64,000 bases of DNA from Pollutibacter soli (GCA_029269725.1 JARJHS010000011.1:62001-126000); one strand, 5' to 3'; positions 1 to 9,477 are shown, numbered from the stretch's first letter. The notes: generated by a model not told the origin, from the letters alone. Made by a program: numbers and translations.

Positions 1-1222
1 AAAAACCTGCGAGCAAACTTGTAATAGTGTACAAAACAAAATAACCTGCAATTAATTTTCCGTCGAAGAAATAGGAAATCGCGAGTTGTTTATTGGCCAG
101 CTGATTAAACAATGGCAATAAAGATTGTACCAAAGCAATAGCCAGCAGAAAAGCAATCGTGCAGAGAAAAAACGACTCGCCGAGGAACTGGAAGATCAAT
201 TGTTTTCTGTCGCTGCCCATCACTTTACGGATGCCGATTTCTTTCGCCCGCTTAACGGATCGGGCCACTGTGAGGTTCACAAAATTGATGCAGGCTATCA
301 GCAGTATAAACAGCGCAATGCCGGAAAGAATATAGGAATACACCGGGTTGCTGGAGGCTGACAATGTTTTGTCTCCAAACGTATCCATGGTGTTCAGGTG
401 CATTTCCCTGACCGGTTGCAGAAAATAAGTACCCATGGAAAACAGATCCGCATCACCGCCGTCGTTTCTCAGCATTTCAAAAAAAGTCGACCTTGCATCG
501 GAGATGTAAAAGTTCTGCATCTGCTTCTCTACTGTCTGCCGGCTGGCCTTTTCATCCAGTACAACAAAGGTGGTCAGGAAAGAATTGAACCAGTTGTGGG
601 TGTCTTTCGCATCTGCTTCAGAAACTTTGAAAGGCATCAGCGTTTCAAACCGTATGGAGGAATTCTGCGGACTTCGCCTGGCCACCGCCGTTACTTTGTA
701 AGGAACAAAACTGGTATCCTCTTTAACCATCAACGTTTTGCCTGAAACATCAGTAGAACCAAAATATTTTTTTGCAGCGTCTTCGCTCAGCACAATGGAA
801 TTCGGTTCGCTCAGACAGATTTGTCTGTTACCTGATAATAATGGAAATGTAAACACAGAAAAGAAATTGGGATCCACATGCAGCACACCGTTCTGTTCCT
901 GTACTTCATTTCCTGTTCTGATGTCTTCCGTACTACCCTGCACCCGCACAAAAGATTTGATCCCCGGCACATTCTCCGAAAACCTGGGTCCCTGCAAAAC
1001 ACCGGTGGCACCCACCTGATCACCTCCTTTTGCCTTTTTCGCGATGCGGTAGATATTGTTCACGTTGTTATGGAACCTGTCAAAACTCACTTCATCTTTC
1101 ACATAGAGCATGATCAGCATCGCGCATGCCAGGCCGATGGTCAGTCCGGCAATATTGATGAAAGAGTACACGCGGTTACGGGCGAGGGTTCGGAGAGTGG
1201 TTTTGAGATAGTTGCGGAACAT
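1..1222 (-). CDS. ABC transporter permease (FtsX/MacB type), C-terminus outside window
   Basis: Reads from an ATG at 1222 through the window edge without a stop, giving about 407 residues. The start has the usual form of the Bacteroidota permeases (MFRNYLKTTLRTLARNR), followed by a first membrane segment around residues 20-42, a periplasmic MacB-type core domain to about residue 285, and a membrane block near 290-315 followed by the conserved cytoplasmic stretch ARSVKRAKEIGIRKVMGS. The family is usually close to 800 residues with two such halves, so roughly half is missing beyond position 1. These permeases act in the inner membrane with a separate ATPase, either in export of small molecules or in transenvelope signalling or lipoprotein handling; the substrate cannot be told. 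No ATPase gene is visible nearby. Open reading frames on the plus strand here are shadows. Confidence 0.9.
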   Translation of the reverse strand, partial: MFRNYLKTTLRTLARNRVYSFINIAGLTIGLACAMLIMLYVKDEVSFDRFHNNVNNIYRIAKKAKGGDQVGATGVLQGPRFSENVPGIKSFVRVQGSTEDIRTGNEVQEQNGVLHVDPNFFSVFTFPLLSGNRQICLSEPNSIVLSEDAAKKYFGSTDVSGKTLMVKEDTSFVPYKVTAVARRSPQNSSIRFETLMPFKVSEADAKDTHNWFNSFLTTFVVLDEKASRQTVEKQMQNFYISDARSTFFEMLRNDGGDADLFSMGTYFLQPVREMHLNTMDTFGDKTLSASSNPVYSYILSGIALFILLIACINFVNLTVARSVKRAKEIGIRKVMGSDRKQLIFQFLGESFFLCTIAFLLAIALVQSLLPLFNQLANKQLAISYFFDGKLIAGYFVLYTITSLLAGF

Positions 1223-1527
1223 GGGGGGCTGTTTTAAGTACTGTAAGGAGCTATTAGTTTGCCGGCTTCTTTTATTGTTAATAATCAATTGAATACGTCA
1301 TTGATTTCGGGTAAAGATGTACGTTTTCAGGACAGAGGTGTGCGATTTTTGGGACGATGGTGAGAAGAATAGGTTAATTTTTTTACGTGTTGATTCTATT
1401 TCCGGTAATGTTCAGGATATGTATTTATCAATATTGAAGATAACCTGCCATTATTTTGAAAATGCCGAAAGGCATCAAAAATTATACAATCTCACTGAAT
1501 AAAATATGGTAATATGCAATAATACTT
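1223..1527. other. intergenic, no gene seen
   Basis: About 300 AT-rich bases upstream of the permease. A 61-codon plus-strand frame at 1317-1502 has no recognisable features. It would contain the permease promoter but no clear -33/-7 pair was picked out. Confidence 0.5.
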
Positions 1528-1740
1528 CTATTTGTTGTAATGTTTTAGATACATCATTATACCAGCCCAAATACTAATCAATCCCATAGTAATATTTATA
1601 ACACGGCTATGATGTTTTCCCCACAATTTTTTTGAATCATCATAAAGAGACATCCAAAGAGCGTTTCCCTTATTCAGAATTCCTAACACCAAAGAGAGTG
1701 TTCCATAAATCAGTAAAAAAGCTAAATAAAATTTTTCCAT
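1528..1740 (-). CDS. small two-helix membrane protein, unknown function
   Basis: A 70-residue frame with two hydrophobic segments, residues about 4-22 (FYLAFLLIYGTLSLVLGIL) and about 48-64, separated by a polar stretch rich in Lys, His and Ser, and a Lys-rich end. Such a pattern fits a small inner-membrane protein with two spans. No family is recognised and it stands alone: the next gene on the same strand starts 121 bases upstream of it and is also unknown. The upstream region has no Shine-Dalgarno motif, which is normal for this phylum. The call rests on the clean hydrophobicity pattern and on the absence of a competing frame. Confidence 0.5.
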   Translation of the reverse strand: MEKFYLAFLLIYGTLSLVLGILNKGNALWMSLYDDSKKLWGKHHSRVINITMGLISIWAGIMMYLKHYNK

Positions 1741-1860
1741 TGTGTTTTTAATTTCAAAGCAAGACTCATTTATAACTGGTCAAACCAGACCAAATTTAGA
1801 ATCGATCAAGTTTACTCTAACTCCGTTTTCGTAAATATGTCTTTGCCGTCCCGGTTAATT

Positions 1861-2778
1861 CTACTTAACTGAATTTCGCTTCGCCATAAATTTCTCATAA
1901 GCTTCTTTTCCATCGAAACAGTTGGCGCCGCGTTCTGTTATGAAATTTTCCCTAAGCCAGACATGTAACTGGTTTGTAATTTTTTCGAACTGATCAGACT
2001 TGTCCTTTGGATTTCCTTTGTCGAGATACTGGGTGCAATAATTTATATAGTACAACAGGCCATATCCCAGCATTACTGTAGGAGCTGACAGTTGTATGAT
2101 CTCATTTTTTCGCCAAATACCATCCTTCAGATATACTCCATTTTCGCCAGCAATGTCTATAAGATGTGCCGCTTCAAACTCACCTGTAGAAAAATAAAAA
2201 TTCAGGTATTTATGATTAACAGTAATTATTTGAATCGTCTTCTCGAAAGAAACTTTTTCAAATCTTCTTGTATTTTCAGGATGCTTCCAAAACCAGCAGT
2301 AAACATTTAATTTCAACCCGAAAAAAATGAATTGCAGAAAGTCTTTCAAATTATTAACTGACCAATAACTTGTCAGTTCCTTAAATCTGTACCTGATTCT
2401 CGGTTTCTTACAAAACCTGATCGGATTTTCAACCAGTTCTTTTGTAGGCGAATAATCAATGCCAACAGACATCTCCTCTGATATCTTTCTACAGTTCGTG
2501 CAGGTCGTTTCCACGAGAATTTCCCCGATATCATCAGTACTTTCTCTTTGAGTATAAACAAAATGAACAAAAAAGTATTCATTTTTGCATGCACACTTCT
2601 TCTTTTTAGGATACCCTTCTTGTATCAGGTCATACCAATGGTCTATACTGTCCAGGATCAGGTAGTTTTGCTCATCTTTAGTTGTCAGAAGTCCTACTCC
2701 ATTATTTTTAATCAAGCGAACCTGGAATTCAGTTGCCCCATTTTGAGTAGATATATTTTTAGTCAGTTTTTGTTTCAC
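1861..2778 (-). CDS. hypothetical protein with possible zinc-binding cysteines
   Basis: A 305-residue soluble protein that I do not recognise. Near residues 62-96 there are two cysteine pairs (KKCACK and later CTNC), a spacing that could form a zinc ribbon. The middle is rich in aromatic residues (FKELTSYWSVNNLKDFLQF and VYCWFWKHPENTRRFE), and the C-terminal third looks helical. No signal peptide or membrane span is evident. The base composition is AT-rich like the neighbouring cassette-like genes, and a diverged copy of the attC-like repeat lies upstream at 2918-2990, so it may belong to the same accessory region. Function is not inferred. Confidence 0.6.
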   Translation of the reverse strand: MKQKLTKNISTQNGATEFQVRLIKNNGVGLLTTKDEQNYLILDSIDHWYDLIQEGYPKKKKCACKNEYFFVHFVYTQRESTDDIGEILVETTCTNCRKISEEMSVGIDYSPTKELVENPIRFCKKPRIRYRFKELTSYWSVNNLKDFLQFIFFGLKLNVYCWFWKHPENTRRFEKVSFEKTIQIITVNHKYLNFYFSTGEFEAAHLIDIAGENGVYLKDGIWRKNEIIQLSAPTVMLGYGLLYYINYCTQYLDKGNPKDKSDQFEKITNQLHVWLRENFITERGANCFDGKEAYEKFMAKRNSVK

Positions 2779-2917
2779 TATTTTAATAGTTGGTTATTTT
2801 CAACTCCGATGAAATATAGACGTAATGGGGATTTTCCGAATAAAAACGCACTGGCACTAAAATACGAAAAATGGCAAAGGTCATTTTTCAATATCCATCC
2901 GTGTTCCAGATATTAGG

Positions 2918-2990
2918 GATAACATCTGATCTGTGTTCAGGTCGGAACGGAGACATTTGTGTCCCGCATTGCGCAGGAGCCGATGTCAGC
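2918..2990 (+). repeat. diverged attC-like repeat, opposite orientation
   Basis: Shares with the minus-strand repeats at 5005-5200 and 6714-6909 an ATAACATC start, a GGAACnnnnACATTTGTGTCCCGCATTGCGC-like arm order and an inverted-repeat core, but points the other way. Similarity was judged by eye and is weaker than between the two good copies. Confidence 0.35.
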
Positions 2991-3140
2991 AGCAGAATTT
3001 TTAATTTAAGGCTGGAAAGATTTTCCCATCGGTAAGTCGCTCATTCCATGTGTCATACTTTGATTGGAATTATATAATACACATTCATTTTAACTTCTTT
3101 AAAATCATAAGGTTTTGAATTAATAACCCAAAGCTCATCT

Positions 3141-3193
3141 GTGTGAATGTCGATGAGGATATATTCGTCAGGCCGTGTGCGCCGATGTTAGGT
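3141..3193 (-). repeat. attC-like half repeat after the OLD-family gene
   Basis: Read on the minus strand it starts a few bases after the stop codon of the OLD-family gene with ACCTAACATCGG, which fits the RYYYAAC core of integron attC sites, and continues with ATATCCTnATCGACATT, matching the repeat after the frameshifted gene at 6909. The second half seen in the other copies is not evident, so this copy seems truncated. The rest of the 2779-3200 gap holds no gene. Confidence 0.45.
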
Positions 3194-3200
3194 GTAGGCC

Positions 3201-4979
3201 TTATGCCAGAAGCCAAGTTACCAAATTCGTTATCTCTACATGGTCTATTGGAAGAACCACATTTAGGTCATCTGTGTCAAGCCTCGCATTGAAATTTGCC
3301 CAACCCATTTCATTTTTAGGTATTCCGCCGAGATGATTTTCTATTGCCCCTTTAGTCCAAATGTAAATTCCTGACGCCTGCATCTTAATTTTTAAAGATG
3401 CTAGATTGGTCTGAATTGCAGCTTCTTGTGCTAATAGAGCAAAAGCTTCTGAAGCAGTTATGGCACTGCCTGCTTTTGTCGGCCAGCCATTATTTAGCCT
3501 AATTGAATGTGTCGGAGCAATTGAAGCAAGATGTGTTTTTATTGCATTTACATCTGGGTCGTTCGCAGTTAAGAAGCCTTGGTTTTCTCCCTCCTTCAAT
3601 GCATAATCAAGGTCAACAATAGCTTTTGTTGGCATAGCCATTGCAGTTAATACTTCAATTGTTTTTCTAGTACTTCCTGAACCGTCGATTGGAACTAATG
3701 CCGTTTTATGAAGTCCCAAGGTTAGCCCTGACACCTTTTGAATGATTTTCGGAAGAAGTTTATTTTCAGTTTTACCTTCTGCTAATATTACTCTTTCAGC
3801 AAATAGGATATTCGAGGAGTTACTTAATGAAAAAATAATTCCAAGTTGACTTGGATGTGCTGCAGCAACAGTGGCTATAGCAGTTCTTAATGAATTTCTT
3901 TTGTGAGTTCCAAGAGTATCATTTTTTCTGATAAGCAAGGTATTTTCAACGTCATTTGATGTTATCATAAAAGGCGAGTGCGTGGAAAATATAACCTGAT
4001 AACCTTGTGTAGACAATGTTTTAAGTGCATCTCTTAAAACCTCAATTGCTTGTGGATGCAAATACAATTCTGGTTCGTCTATCAACAGAATCGTATTCGA
4101 TGTTTGTTGACCTGAATTCCTCTTAATGTCTGCTAAATGTCTAACTAATGCCATTTGAATTGAGCGTTGAGCTCCATGACCAAGTGCGGAAACATCTTTC
4201 CCTGCAGGGTTAAGGTTTTCAAACACTTTGATTGTTCCTTTAGAAAATATTTCTTTTAACTCCGGTGTGGGAATATGTACTTTTATATTTACTCCAGGAA
4301 AGAAACACTCAACTTTTCCATTAACGGCTATATCAAAAGCATTTAATTCTGCCACTCTTGAAACACCATCTGCATCCAAGAGGTCTTTAATTCCATTTAA
4401 AGCAGTTTGAACCTGTGTACTATAACTGGTTTGAATCGGACCAATGATTTCCCCCAGCAGCTTTCCAATTGTTGTAGTGTTTTTACTCTTACTGACATCT
4501 TCTTCTGCATTTTCCATGGCACCAATATGAATTGGTTCAGGGAAAAGAACTTCTAATGCTTGTGGTAAACCTGTGGGAGGACTTCGCCATTCATTTACAT
4601 TACCAATATTTGCTGGGTCTCTAACAAGCAGTAAAACTCCTTTTGTACCTGTATTTGGCTGTGCTTGAGTACGTTTTATATGCAATGAGTCTGTAAATAA
4701 ATATGGTTGAATGGCTGTCTGTTGATTGCCTGGTAGTTGTCCTAAAATAGTAGCAGAGATTCCACTTATTTTACCTTCCATTTCAACTGCAATCACCTTG
4801 TCATGAAATGCAGTTTCTGGTAACGGGCCACCTCGTAGTATCCACTTTATAGCCTCAAGGATGTTTGATTTTCCAGCATTGTTATAGCCAACAAGAGGTG
4901 TGAATGCAGAAAGTTCTAACGTCTCACTTATAAGCGATTTAAAGTTCCGAATCGAAATTTCCGATAGAATATGTGTCAT
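3201..4979 (-). CDS. OLD-family ATP-dependent endonuclease (AAA ATPase plus Toprim)
   Basis: A 592-residue protein with an SMC/ABC-type ATPase domain first and a Toprim nuclease domain second. Walker A is GYNNAGKS at residues 31-38; the signature-like LGHGAQRS motif and Walker B (LLIDEPELYLHP, near residue 300) follow; the Toprim part shows ILAEGKTENKLL near residue 396 and VDLDYA near 455, the acidic residues that hold the metal. This is the architecture of OLD nucleases, which cleave DNA in an ATPase-controlled way and are known from phage P2 and from antiphage modules such as Gabija. No GajB-like helicase lies next to it. The gene sits between attC-like repeats, only about 30 bases after the upstream one, as a gene-cassette would. 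Defence is an inference from family and context. Confidence 0.88.
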   Translation of the reverse strand: MTHILSEISIRNFKSLISETLELSAFTPLVGYNNAGKSNILEAIKWILRGGPLPETAFHDKVIAVEMEGKISGISATILGQLPGNQQTAIQPYLFTDSLHIKRTQAQPNTGTKGVLLLVRDPANIGNVNEWRSPPTGLPQALEVLFPEPIHIGAMENAEEDVSKSKNTTTIGKLLGEIIGPIQTSYSTQVQTALNGIKDLLDADGVSRVAELNAFDIAVNGKVECFFPGVNIKVHIPTPELKEIFSKGTIKVFENLNPAGKDVSALGHGAQRSIQMALVRHLADIKRNSGQQTSNTILLIDEPELYLHPQAIEVLRDALKTLSTQGYQVIFSTHSPFMITSNDVENTLLIRKNDTLGTHKRNSLRTAIATVAAAHPSQLGIIFSLSNSSNILFAERVILAEGKTENKLLPKIIQKVSGLTLGLHKTALVPIDGSGSTRKTIEVLTAMAMPTKAIVDLDYALKEGENQGFLTANDPDVNAIKTHLASIAPTHSIRLNNGWPTKAGSAITASEAFALLAQEAAIQTNLASLKIKMQASGIYIWTKGAIENHLGGIPKNEMGWANFNARLDTDDLNVVLPIDHVEITNLVTWLLA

Positions 4980-5004
4980 GTCAGTGATGGTATGTGTAAG
5001 GCCT

Positions 5005-5200
5005 ACTGCTTACGCCGACGACATTGCGCAGTGCGGAAATTCAGGTTCCGTCTGCTCGGGACGTCAGCCGAGCAAAGTTATGTCGTCGATGTTATAGTCC
5101 AAAAGTCGATTCGCGTTCATGTCGCCAGAACCACAGCTGGTCTGTATTTATGTTAATTAGAATATATACTTCAGCCGATATTGCGGGAGACCGATCTTGT
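5005..5200 (-). repeat. attC-like repeat between DUF2130 and OLD genes
   Basis: Begins about ten bases after the DUF2130 stop codon and ends about 25 bases before the OLD start. The core 5011-5110 aligns without gaps to 6718-6817 with about 82 of 100 identical bases counted by eye. It contains nested inverted repeats: CGACGACAT pairs with ATGTCGTCG as outer stem, CGGAA with TTCCG, and GCTCGG with CCGAGC as inner hairpin. Such an imperfect stem between short cores is how integron attC sites are built, though this is longer than most. Confidence 0.6.
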
Positions 5201-5210
5201 TCGTTCACTT

Positions 5211-6662
5211 TTATTGCTTAATATTTTTTAATTCATCAAACTTGGCTTTCATTGTTGCATTGCCATGAGTTAATTTTTTTATTGTCAAATCATCGGCTTT
5301 GTCATTTGCCAGTCTTAATTGATTTTCACTTGTTGTCAATTCCTCCTTTACTTTTTGCATTGCAGCTATTGAAGCGTCTATTTTTTTTATTGCTTCTTGA
5401 AAATGACTTTGTGCAGATAGATAGTTCTTTGAAAACCCATCTCGAAACTTGTTCAATTTTTCTTCAAATTCTGTTATGTCCAAATTCTGATTTCTTACCT
5501 TAGCAAGTTCAGTTTTATACTTTAATGAATTCATAGCTGCATTGCGAAGAAATGTGATGACTGGAATGAAAAATTGTGGTCTAATAACATACATTTTTGA
5601 ATACTTATGTGACACATCGACTATTCCCGAATTATAAAGCTCGTTGTCGCTTTCCAAAAGTGAAACAAGAACTGCATATTCACAACCCTTTTTTATACGG
5701 TCTTTGTCAAGTTTATCAAAAAAGTCCTCATTCTTTTTTTTGCTTGCAGTTTCATCTCCTTCGTTTTTCATTTCAAACATTATTGAAATAATTTCCGTGT
5801 CATTCTCATCTATCTCCTTGAAGATATAATCGCCTTTAGTGCCTGAACTTGCGTCATTATCCTTTTCAAAGTATGATTTTTGAAATGCGGTTGGACGAAG
5901 TTTACCAAACTCAATTTCGCAATGTTGTTCAAGGGTTTCTCCTAACATTTTTGTCGAAAGTTTTTGCTTCATTTCCTTTACTCTTGCAATTTCATCATCC
6001 TTGTATCTTATAATCACATCTTTGTTTTGTAACTCTGCCGTATACTGTTGCTTTAGGAAATTTTCCAAATTCTGCTTTTCCAGTTCCTTGGTTTTTACCT
6101 CATTTGCTAATTCATCTCGCTCTTTCTCCAACGGTTTTGTTGCTTCAGCTATAGCCAACTTCTTTTCCATTTCTAGTTTATCGAGCTTTGATTGTACTTC
6201 TATTAATTCTTTATTCTTTTCTGCAAGTTGAGTTGACAAGGCGATTTCGCTTTCTGCTTTTAGTTGAATTATCTGCCTGTCTTTTAATTCTTTTTCTCGT
6301 TCCGCGGTTTGAATTGCTTCTGAAACTGCAAGCCTTTTTTCAGCTTCTGCTTTATCAATTTTAGCCGCTAATTCAGCTATAGCCTTGTCCTTTTCGCCTA
6401 ATTGTTCTGCCAATAATTTTTCATTAGTGGCTTTCAGCTGTAAAATTTCCTTTTCTTTGATTGCAAGCTCAATTTGCTGGCTATTTTTCAAGGTAGCCTC
6501 AGCGAGTTTTATTGCCTCAAGTTTATCTTTCTCTGCGAGGTCTAACCGACCTTTTATTTCTTGTTCAAATTCACTATCTCTGACTTGTTTTAGAATATCG
6601 GCAAAACCAGCTTCATCAACTTTAAAAGCCTTATTGCAATTTGGACATACTATCTCATTCAT
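5211..6662 (-). CDS. DUF2130 protein: coiled coil with PD-(D/E)XK-like domain
   Basis: A 483-residue protein. The N-terminus ([13 protein letters not shown]) carries a CxxC pair typical of DUF2130 proteins. Residues about 25-240 form a very long charged coiled coil rich in Glu, Lys, Ala and Leu. From about 245 the conserved C-terminal part begins ([13 protein letters not shown]), with GTKGDYIF and then [10 protein letters not shown] near residue 297; the spaced D and ExK resemble a PD-(D/E)XK nuclease core, which is my inference. A second helical, probably coiled-coil, stretch closes the protein. The family has no settled function; the shape suggests an SMC-like DNA-binding or nuclease protein. 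It is flanked on both sides by attC-like repeats in the same orientation as the neighbouring nuclease-like genes. Confidence 0.82.
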   Translation of the reverse strand: MNEIVCPNCNKAFKVDEAGFADILKQVRDSEFEQEIKGRLDLAEKDKLEAIKLAEATLKNSQQIELAIKEKEILQLKATNEKLLAEQLGEKDKAIAELAAKIDKAEAEKRLAVSEAIQTAEREKELKDRQIIQLKAESEIALSTQLAEKNKELIEVQSKLDKLEMEKKLAIAEATKPLEKERDELANEVKTKELEKQNLENFLKQQYTAELQNKDVIIRYKDDEIARVKEMKQKLSTKMLGETLEQHCEIEFGKLRPTAFQKSYFEKDNDASSGTKGDYIFKEIDENDTEIISIMFEMKNEGDETASKKKNEDFFDKLDKDRIKKGCEYAVLVSLLESDNELYNSGIVDVSHKYSKMYVIRPQFFIPVITFLRNAAMNSLKYKTELAKVRNQNLDITEFEEKLNKFRDGFSKNYLSAQSHFQEAIKKIDASIAAMQKVKEELTTSENQLRLANDKADDLTIKKLTHGNATMKAKFDELKNIKQ

Positions 6663-6713
6663 GTATTTAGATTGTTTTTTGTTTTAGTCTTGGTGAATGT
6701 CATTAAAAGTGAA

Positions 6714-6909
6714 GCACAACGCCCACGGCCTTACGCAATACGGGAATTCATGTTCCGTCTGCCGGGGATTTCAGCTGAGTAAAGTTATGTCGCAGATGTT
6801 ATATTCCAAAAGTCGATGCATTTTTCAGTTGCTCGGACAAGCAGCGCTTCCATGCAAATGTCGACTAGGATATTTTCGAAAGCCGTATTGTACAAGCCCG
6901 ATGTTGGGC
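6714..6909 (-). repeat. attC-like repeat between PD-(D/E)XK-like gene and DUF2130
   Basis: On the minus strand it opens with GCCCAACATCGGGC (fits RYYYAAC) and closes with GGGCGTTGTGC (one base off GTTRRRY). The inner part includes CGGGAATTCATGTTCCG, a hairpin matching the one in the copy at 5005-5200. It lies between the end of the frameshifted gene and the DUF2130 start, about 50 bases before the latter. Confidence 0.6.
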
Positions 6910-6981
6910 GCAGAACATTCACAAAGAAGTTTTTCTGTCAAAAATAAAAGAGATTGATTGGAATAAGGGTTGTCCTCATAT

Positions 6982-7426
6982 TTAATCCTGCGAAATGCTA
7001 TTTCCCAATGGCAAGAGTTTAAATGGCTCAATAAGGAGTAAAATTTGTTTGCTCAAGCTATTCCAAGAATAACTGCCTCTATCAGCCCAAGAAATGCTCG
7101 TTGCCATCTGGCTTGAAAAGTTCTCAAGAAAAACTTTTAGCAATTCATCGTGGTTAAATAAATACCAGATGTCTTTATAAGGGAATGCAATAAAAATGTT
7201 TTTTATTCAAATATTTTCTGTCGAACGAAAGCCTTCCTTTTAATTGGACTTTTATAAAGGTAGATCCGTCAATATGTTGAGCTAGAAAATCAGCACCCTG
7301 CCAATCGTCGTCCAACTTTATCGAGGAAAATCCGTAATCGGCCAAAATACCTGCAATTTTTTGAAAATTATATCTTTCTCGTTGCCTACTATTTAAGTCG
7401 GTGTATTTTATATGATTAAGCTGCAT
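6982..7426 (-). pseudogene. frameshifted PD-(D/E)XK-like hypothetical protein
   Basis: The intact first part (MQLNHIKYTDLNSRQRERYN, 83 codons, 7175-7426) stops early, but the reading continues convincingly in the next frame from about 7207 as NKNIFIAFPYKDIWYLFNHD and ends at 6982. Together they would give about 147 residues. The first part has the spacing of a PD-(D/E)XK core: DDDWQGADF followed by KVQLKGR. The shift lies in a run of six A residues, so it may be a real mutation, an assembly or homopolymer error, or slippage. The family is one I know only as a hypothetical protein of mobile regions. It is the first gene of the cassette-like array and is followed by an attC-like repeat. Confidence 0.65.
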
Positions 7427-7506
7427 AAAGAAGTTTTAAAAATTCCGAATGGAAGGTCTTTTTACGCGTTAAAAATAAATTTTACCCGATCCCTCACTCT
7501 CAATCT

Positions 7507-7683
7507 TTACTCCCTCCCCCTCACCCCCATCATCCCCACCCCAAATACCGCAAACACCACCGCCGTATACAAACTGATCTTACCACCTCCAACGGTCAGC
7601 CAGTTGTTAAGCAATAAGATCACGGCTACAATCGTGAAAAACAATCCGATCACAAAACTGAGCTGATTGAGTTTTTTGTACAT
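7507..7683 (-). CDS. 58-residue membrane protein following the symporter
   Basis: Starts at an ATG 9 bases after the symporter stop and reads MYKKLNQLSFVIGLFFTIVA onward to a stop at 7507. It has two hydrophobic segments (residues about 8-24 and 36-50) around a short polar loop with WLTVGGGK, and ends in Arg-rich residues. Tight spacing to the symporter suggests one transcript. Small two-helix proteins of this kind commonly follow SSS symporters in Bacteroidota; whether it is a subunit is unknown. It is short enough to be missed by length cut-offs. Confidence 0.6.
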   Translation of the reverse strand: MYKKLNQLSFVIGLFFTIVAVILLLNNWLTVGGGKISLYTAVVFAVFGVGMMGVRGRE

Positions 7684-7692
7684 ATCCTCAAT

Positions 7693-9345
7693 TTAAAAAA
7701 AGATGATGTTTAAAATGATGGTGGCAAGCAAAAGAATTATTGCGAGCGGACCGATGCGCAGATACCATTTGCCTTCGGCGTATTTCGGTTTGTCGGTCAG
7801 CGAATAGACCAGCCCACGGAGTTCGGCTTCGGGTTTGGGTTTGGTCATCAGGCTCACGATGATCGTGGTGAAAAAATTCACGATCCAGGAAACGCCGGCA
7901 ACGATAAAGGCCTGTCCCATTCCGCTTTTGATTTCATATATATTCGCGATCCAGGCGCCCTTGCCTTCCGCGAGTGTGAGGCCGTGCGTGAGCGCTGCCG
8001 CCAGCGTACCAGCCACCAGTCCCCAGAAAGCACCGTGACCCGTGGTTCTTTTCCAGAACATGCCCAGTAAAAATGTGGCGAACAGAGGGCCGTTCACGAA
8101 ACCAAAAACCAGCTGCAGGAAATCATTGATATTATTAAAGCCTTTCGCGATATAGGCCGTCGCAATCGAGATCAGAATTCCCGCCACCGTTACTATCTTG
8201 CCTACCCGAAGATAGTGTTCATCGCTTTGTTTTTTGACGAGATAAGGCTGATAGATATCATAAGTGAACACGGCATTAAAAGCCGTAACATTCCCTGCCA
8301 TGCCACTCATAAACGAAGCCATCAGCGCGGTTATACCAACTCCGAGCAAACCACTCGGATAATAATGCGCGATCAGCGAAGGCAGGGTCATGGTATAATT
8401 CAGCTGTCCGTCGGCTTCTACCGGTATCGAATAGGCGCTGCCCTGTTTCATCAGTGCAATAGCAATGACACCCGGCAGCACCACGATCAGCGGCATCAGC
8501 ATTTTTGGTATCGAAGCGACGATCGGCGTGAGCTGTGCATCGCGCATGTTGCGGGCAATCATCGCACGCTGCACGACCAGAAAATCCGTGCACCAATAAC
8601 CGAAACTCATCACGAATCCCAATCCGAAAATCAGTGACATGAAATGCAGACCCATCGGGTTATCGTTTGCATTGCCCATGTACTTCCAGGCATGGGTCAT
8701 CTCAGGCGAGAGCTGTGCTTTGATATTTGCCCATCCGCCGGCATCCTGCAAAGCCACAATCACCAGTGGTGATAAACCCATCACAATTAAAAAAAACTGC
8801 AGTACTTCGTTGTAGACCGCACTCGTCAATCCACCTAAAAACGTATATACCATCACGATACCCGCGGCCACCCAGATCGATATATCGAAATCCCAGTGCA
8901 GAATGATCTCGAGCATTTTCGCGAGTGCATATAAAGAAATGCCGGAAGAGAAAACCGTCATCACTGCAAAAGAGATAGCATTCAATCCTCTCGTCTTTTC
9001 ATCGAAACGCAGCTTGAGGTATTCGGGTACCGATCTCGCCTTGCTGCCATAATAAAACGGCATCATGTAAACGCCGAGGAACAGCATCGCGAATATCGCA
9101 CCGACCCAATAGAAGTGCACCGTCATGATCCCGTACTTCGCGCCGCTGGCGACCATGCCGATCACTTCCTGTGCACCCAGGTTGGCGGAAATAAAAGCAA
9201 GACTGGTGATCCAGAGCGGAATGCCTTTGGCACTGGAAAGAAAATCCGAACTGGACTTGATTTTCTTTTTGATGAGGATACCTACACCAATAACAAAAAT
9301 GAAATAGAATACGATGATTAAGTAGTCGGCAGTAGTCAGGTTCAT
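7693..9345 (-). CDS. sodium:solute symporter (SSS family), probably for a sugar or inositol
   Basis: About 550 residues from the ATG at 9345 (MNLTTADYLIIVFYFIFVIG); an in-frame ATG ten codons upstream at 9375 is less likely because the family starts at this point. Some 13-14 membrane helices are visible. Family motifs include SSDFLSSAKGIPLWITSLAF, ISANLGAQEVIGMVASGAKY (first discontinuous helix, sodium and substrate site) and FLGGLTSAVYNEVLQFF. This is the SGLT-like branch, which imports sugars or myo-inositol with Na+. The gene is divergent from a myo-inositol oxygenase at 9994, which makes inositol a reasonable guess for the substrate. It is followed by a small membrane protein in the same transcript. 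Confidence 0.9.
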   Translation of the reverse strand: MNLTTADYLIIVFYFIFVIGVGILIKKKIKSSSDFLSSAKGIPLWITSLAFISANLGAQEVIGMVASGAKYGIMTVHFYWVGAIFAMLFLGVYMMPFYYGSKARSVPEYLKLRFDEKTRGLNAISFAVMTVFSSGISLYALAKMLEIILHWDFDISIWVAAGIVMVYTFLGGLTSAVYNEVLQFFLIVMGLSPLVIVALQDAGGWANIKAQLSPEMTHAWKYMGNANDNPMGLHFMSLIFGLGFVMSFGYWCTDFLVVQRAMIARNMRDAQLTPIVASIPKMLMPLIVVLPGVIAIALMKQGSAYSIPVEADGQLNYTMTLPSLIAHYYPSGLLGVGITALMASFMSGMAGNVTAFNAVFTYDIYQPYLVKKQSDEHYLRVGKIVTVAGILISIATAYIAKGFNNINDFLQLVFGFVNGPLFATFLLGMFWKRTTGHGAFWGLVAGTLAAALTHGLTLAEGKGAWIANIYEIKSGMGQAFIVAGVSWIVNFFTTIIVSLMTKPKPEAELRGLVYSLTDKPKYAEGKWYLRIGPLAIILLLATIILNIIFF

Positions 9346-9477
9346 GTGGATCGTTGAGTTGAAATGGCGATTCACAATATAAGGGTTTTTATAAGAGGGG
9401 CAGAGGGCAGTGGGGAGTGGGCAGAAAGTTCAAACGACGAATTGATATAGCGTTTAATTTCAAATCATTTGAACAAC

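Noticed and set aside
125-1237. Several plus-strand open frames of 78-119 codons
   Set aside because: They are antisense to a clear ABC permease reading on the minus strand and contain no family motif.
3201-4979. Gabija-type defence pair
   Set aside because: The OLD-family gene fits GajA in outline, but no UvrD-like GajB helicase is next to it; its neighbours are DUF2130 and repeats.
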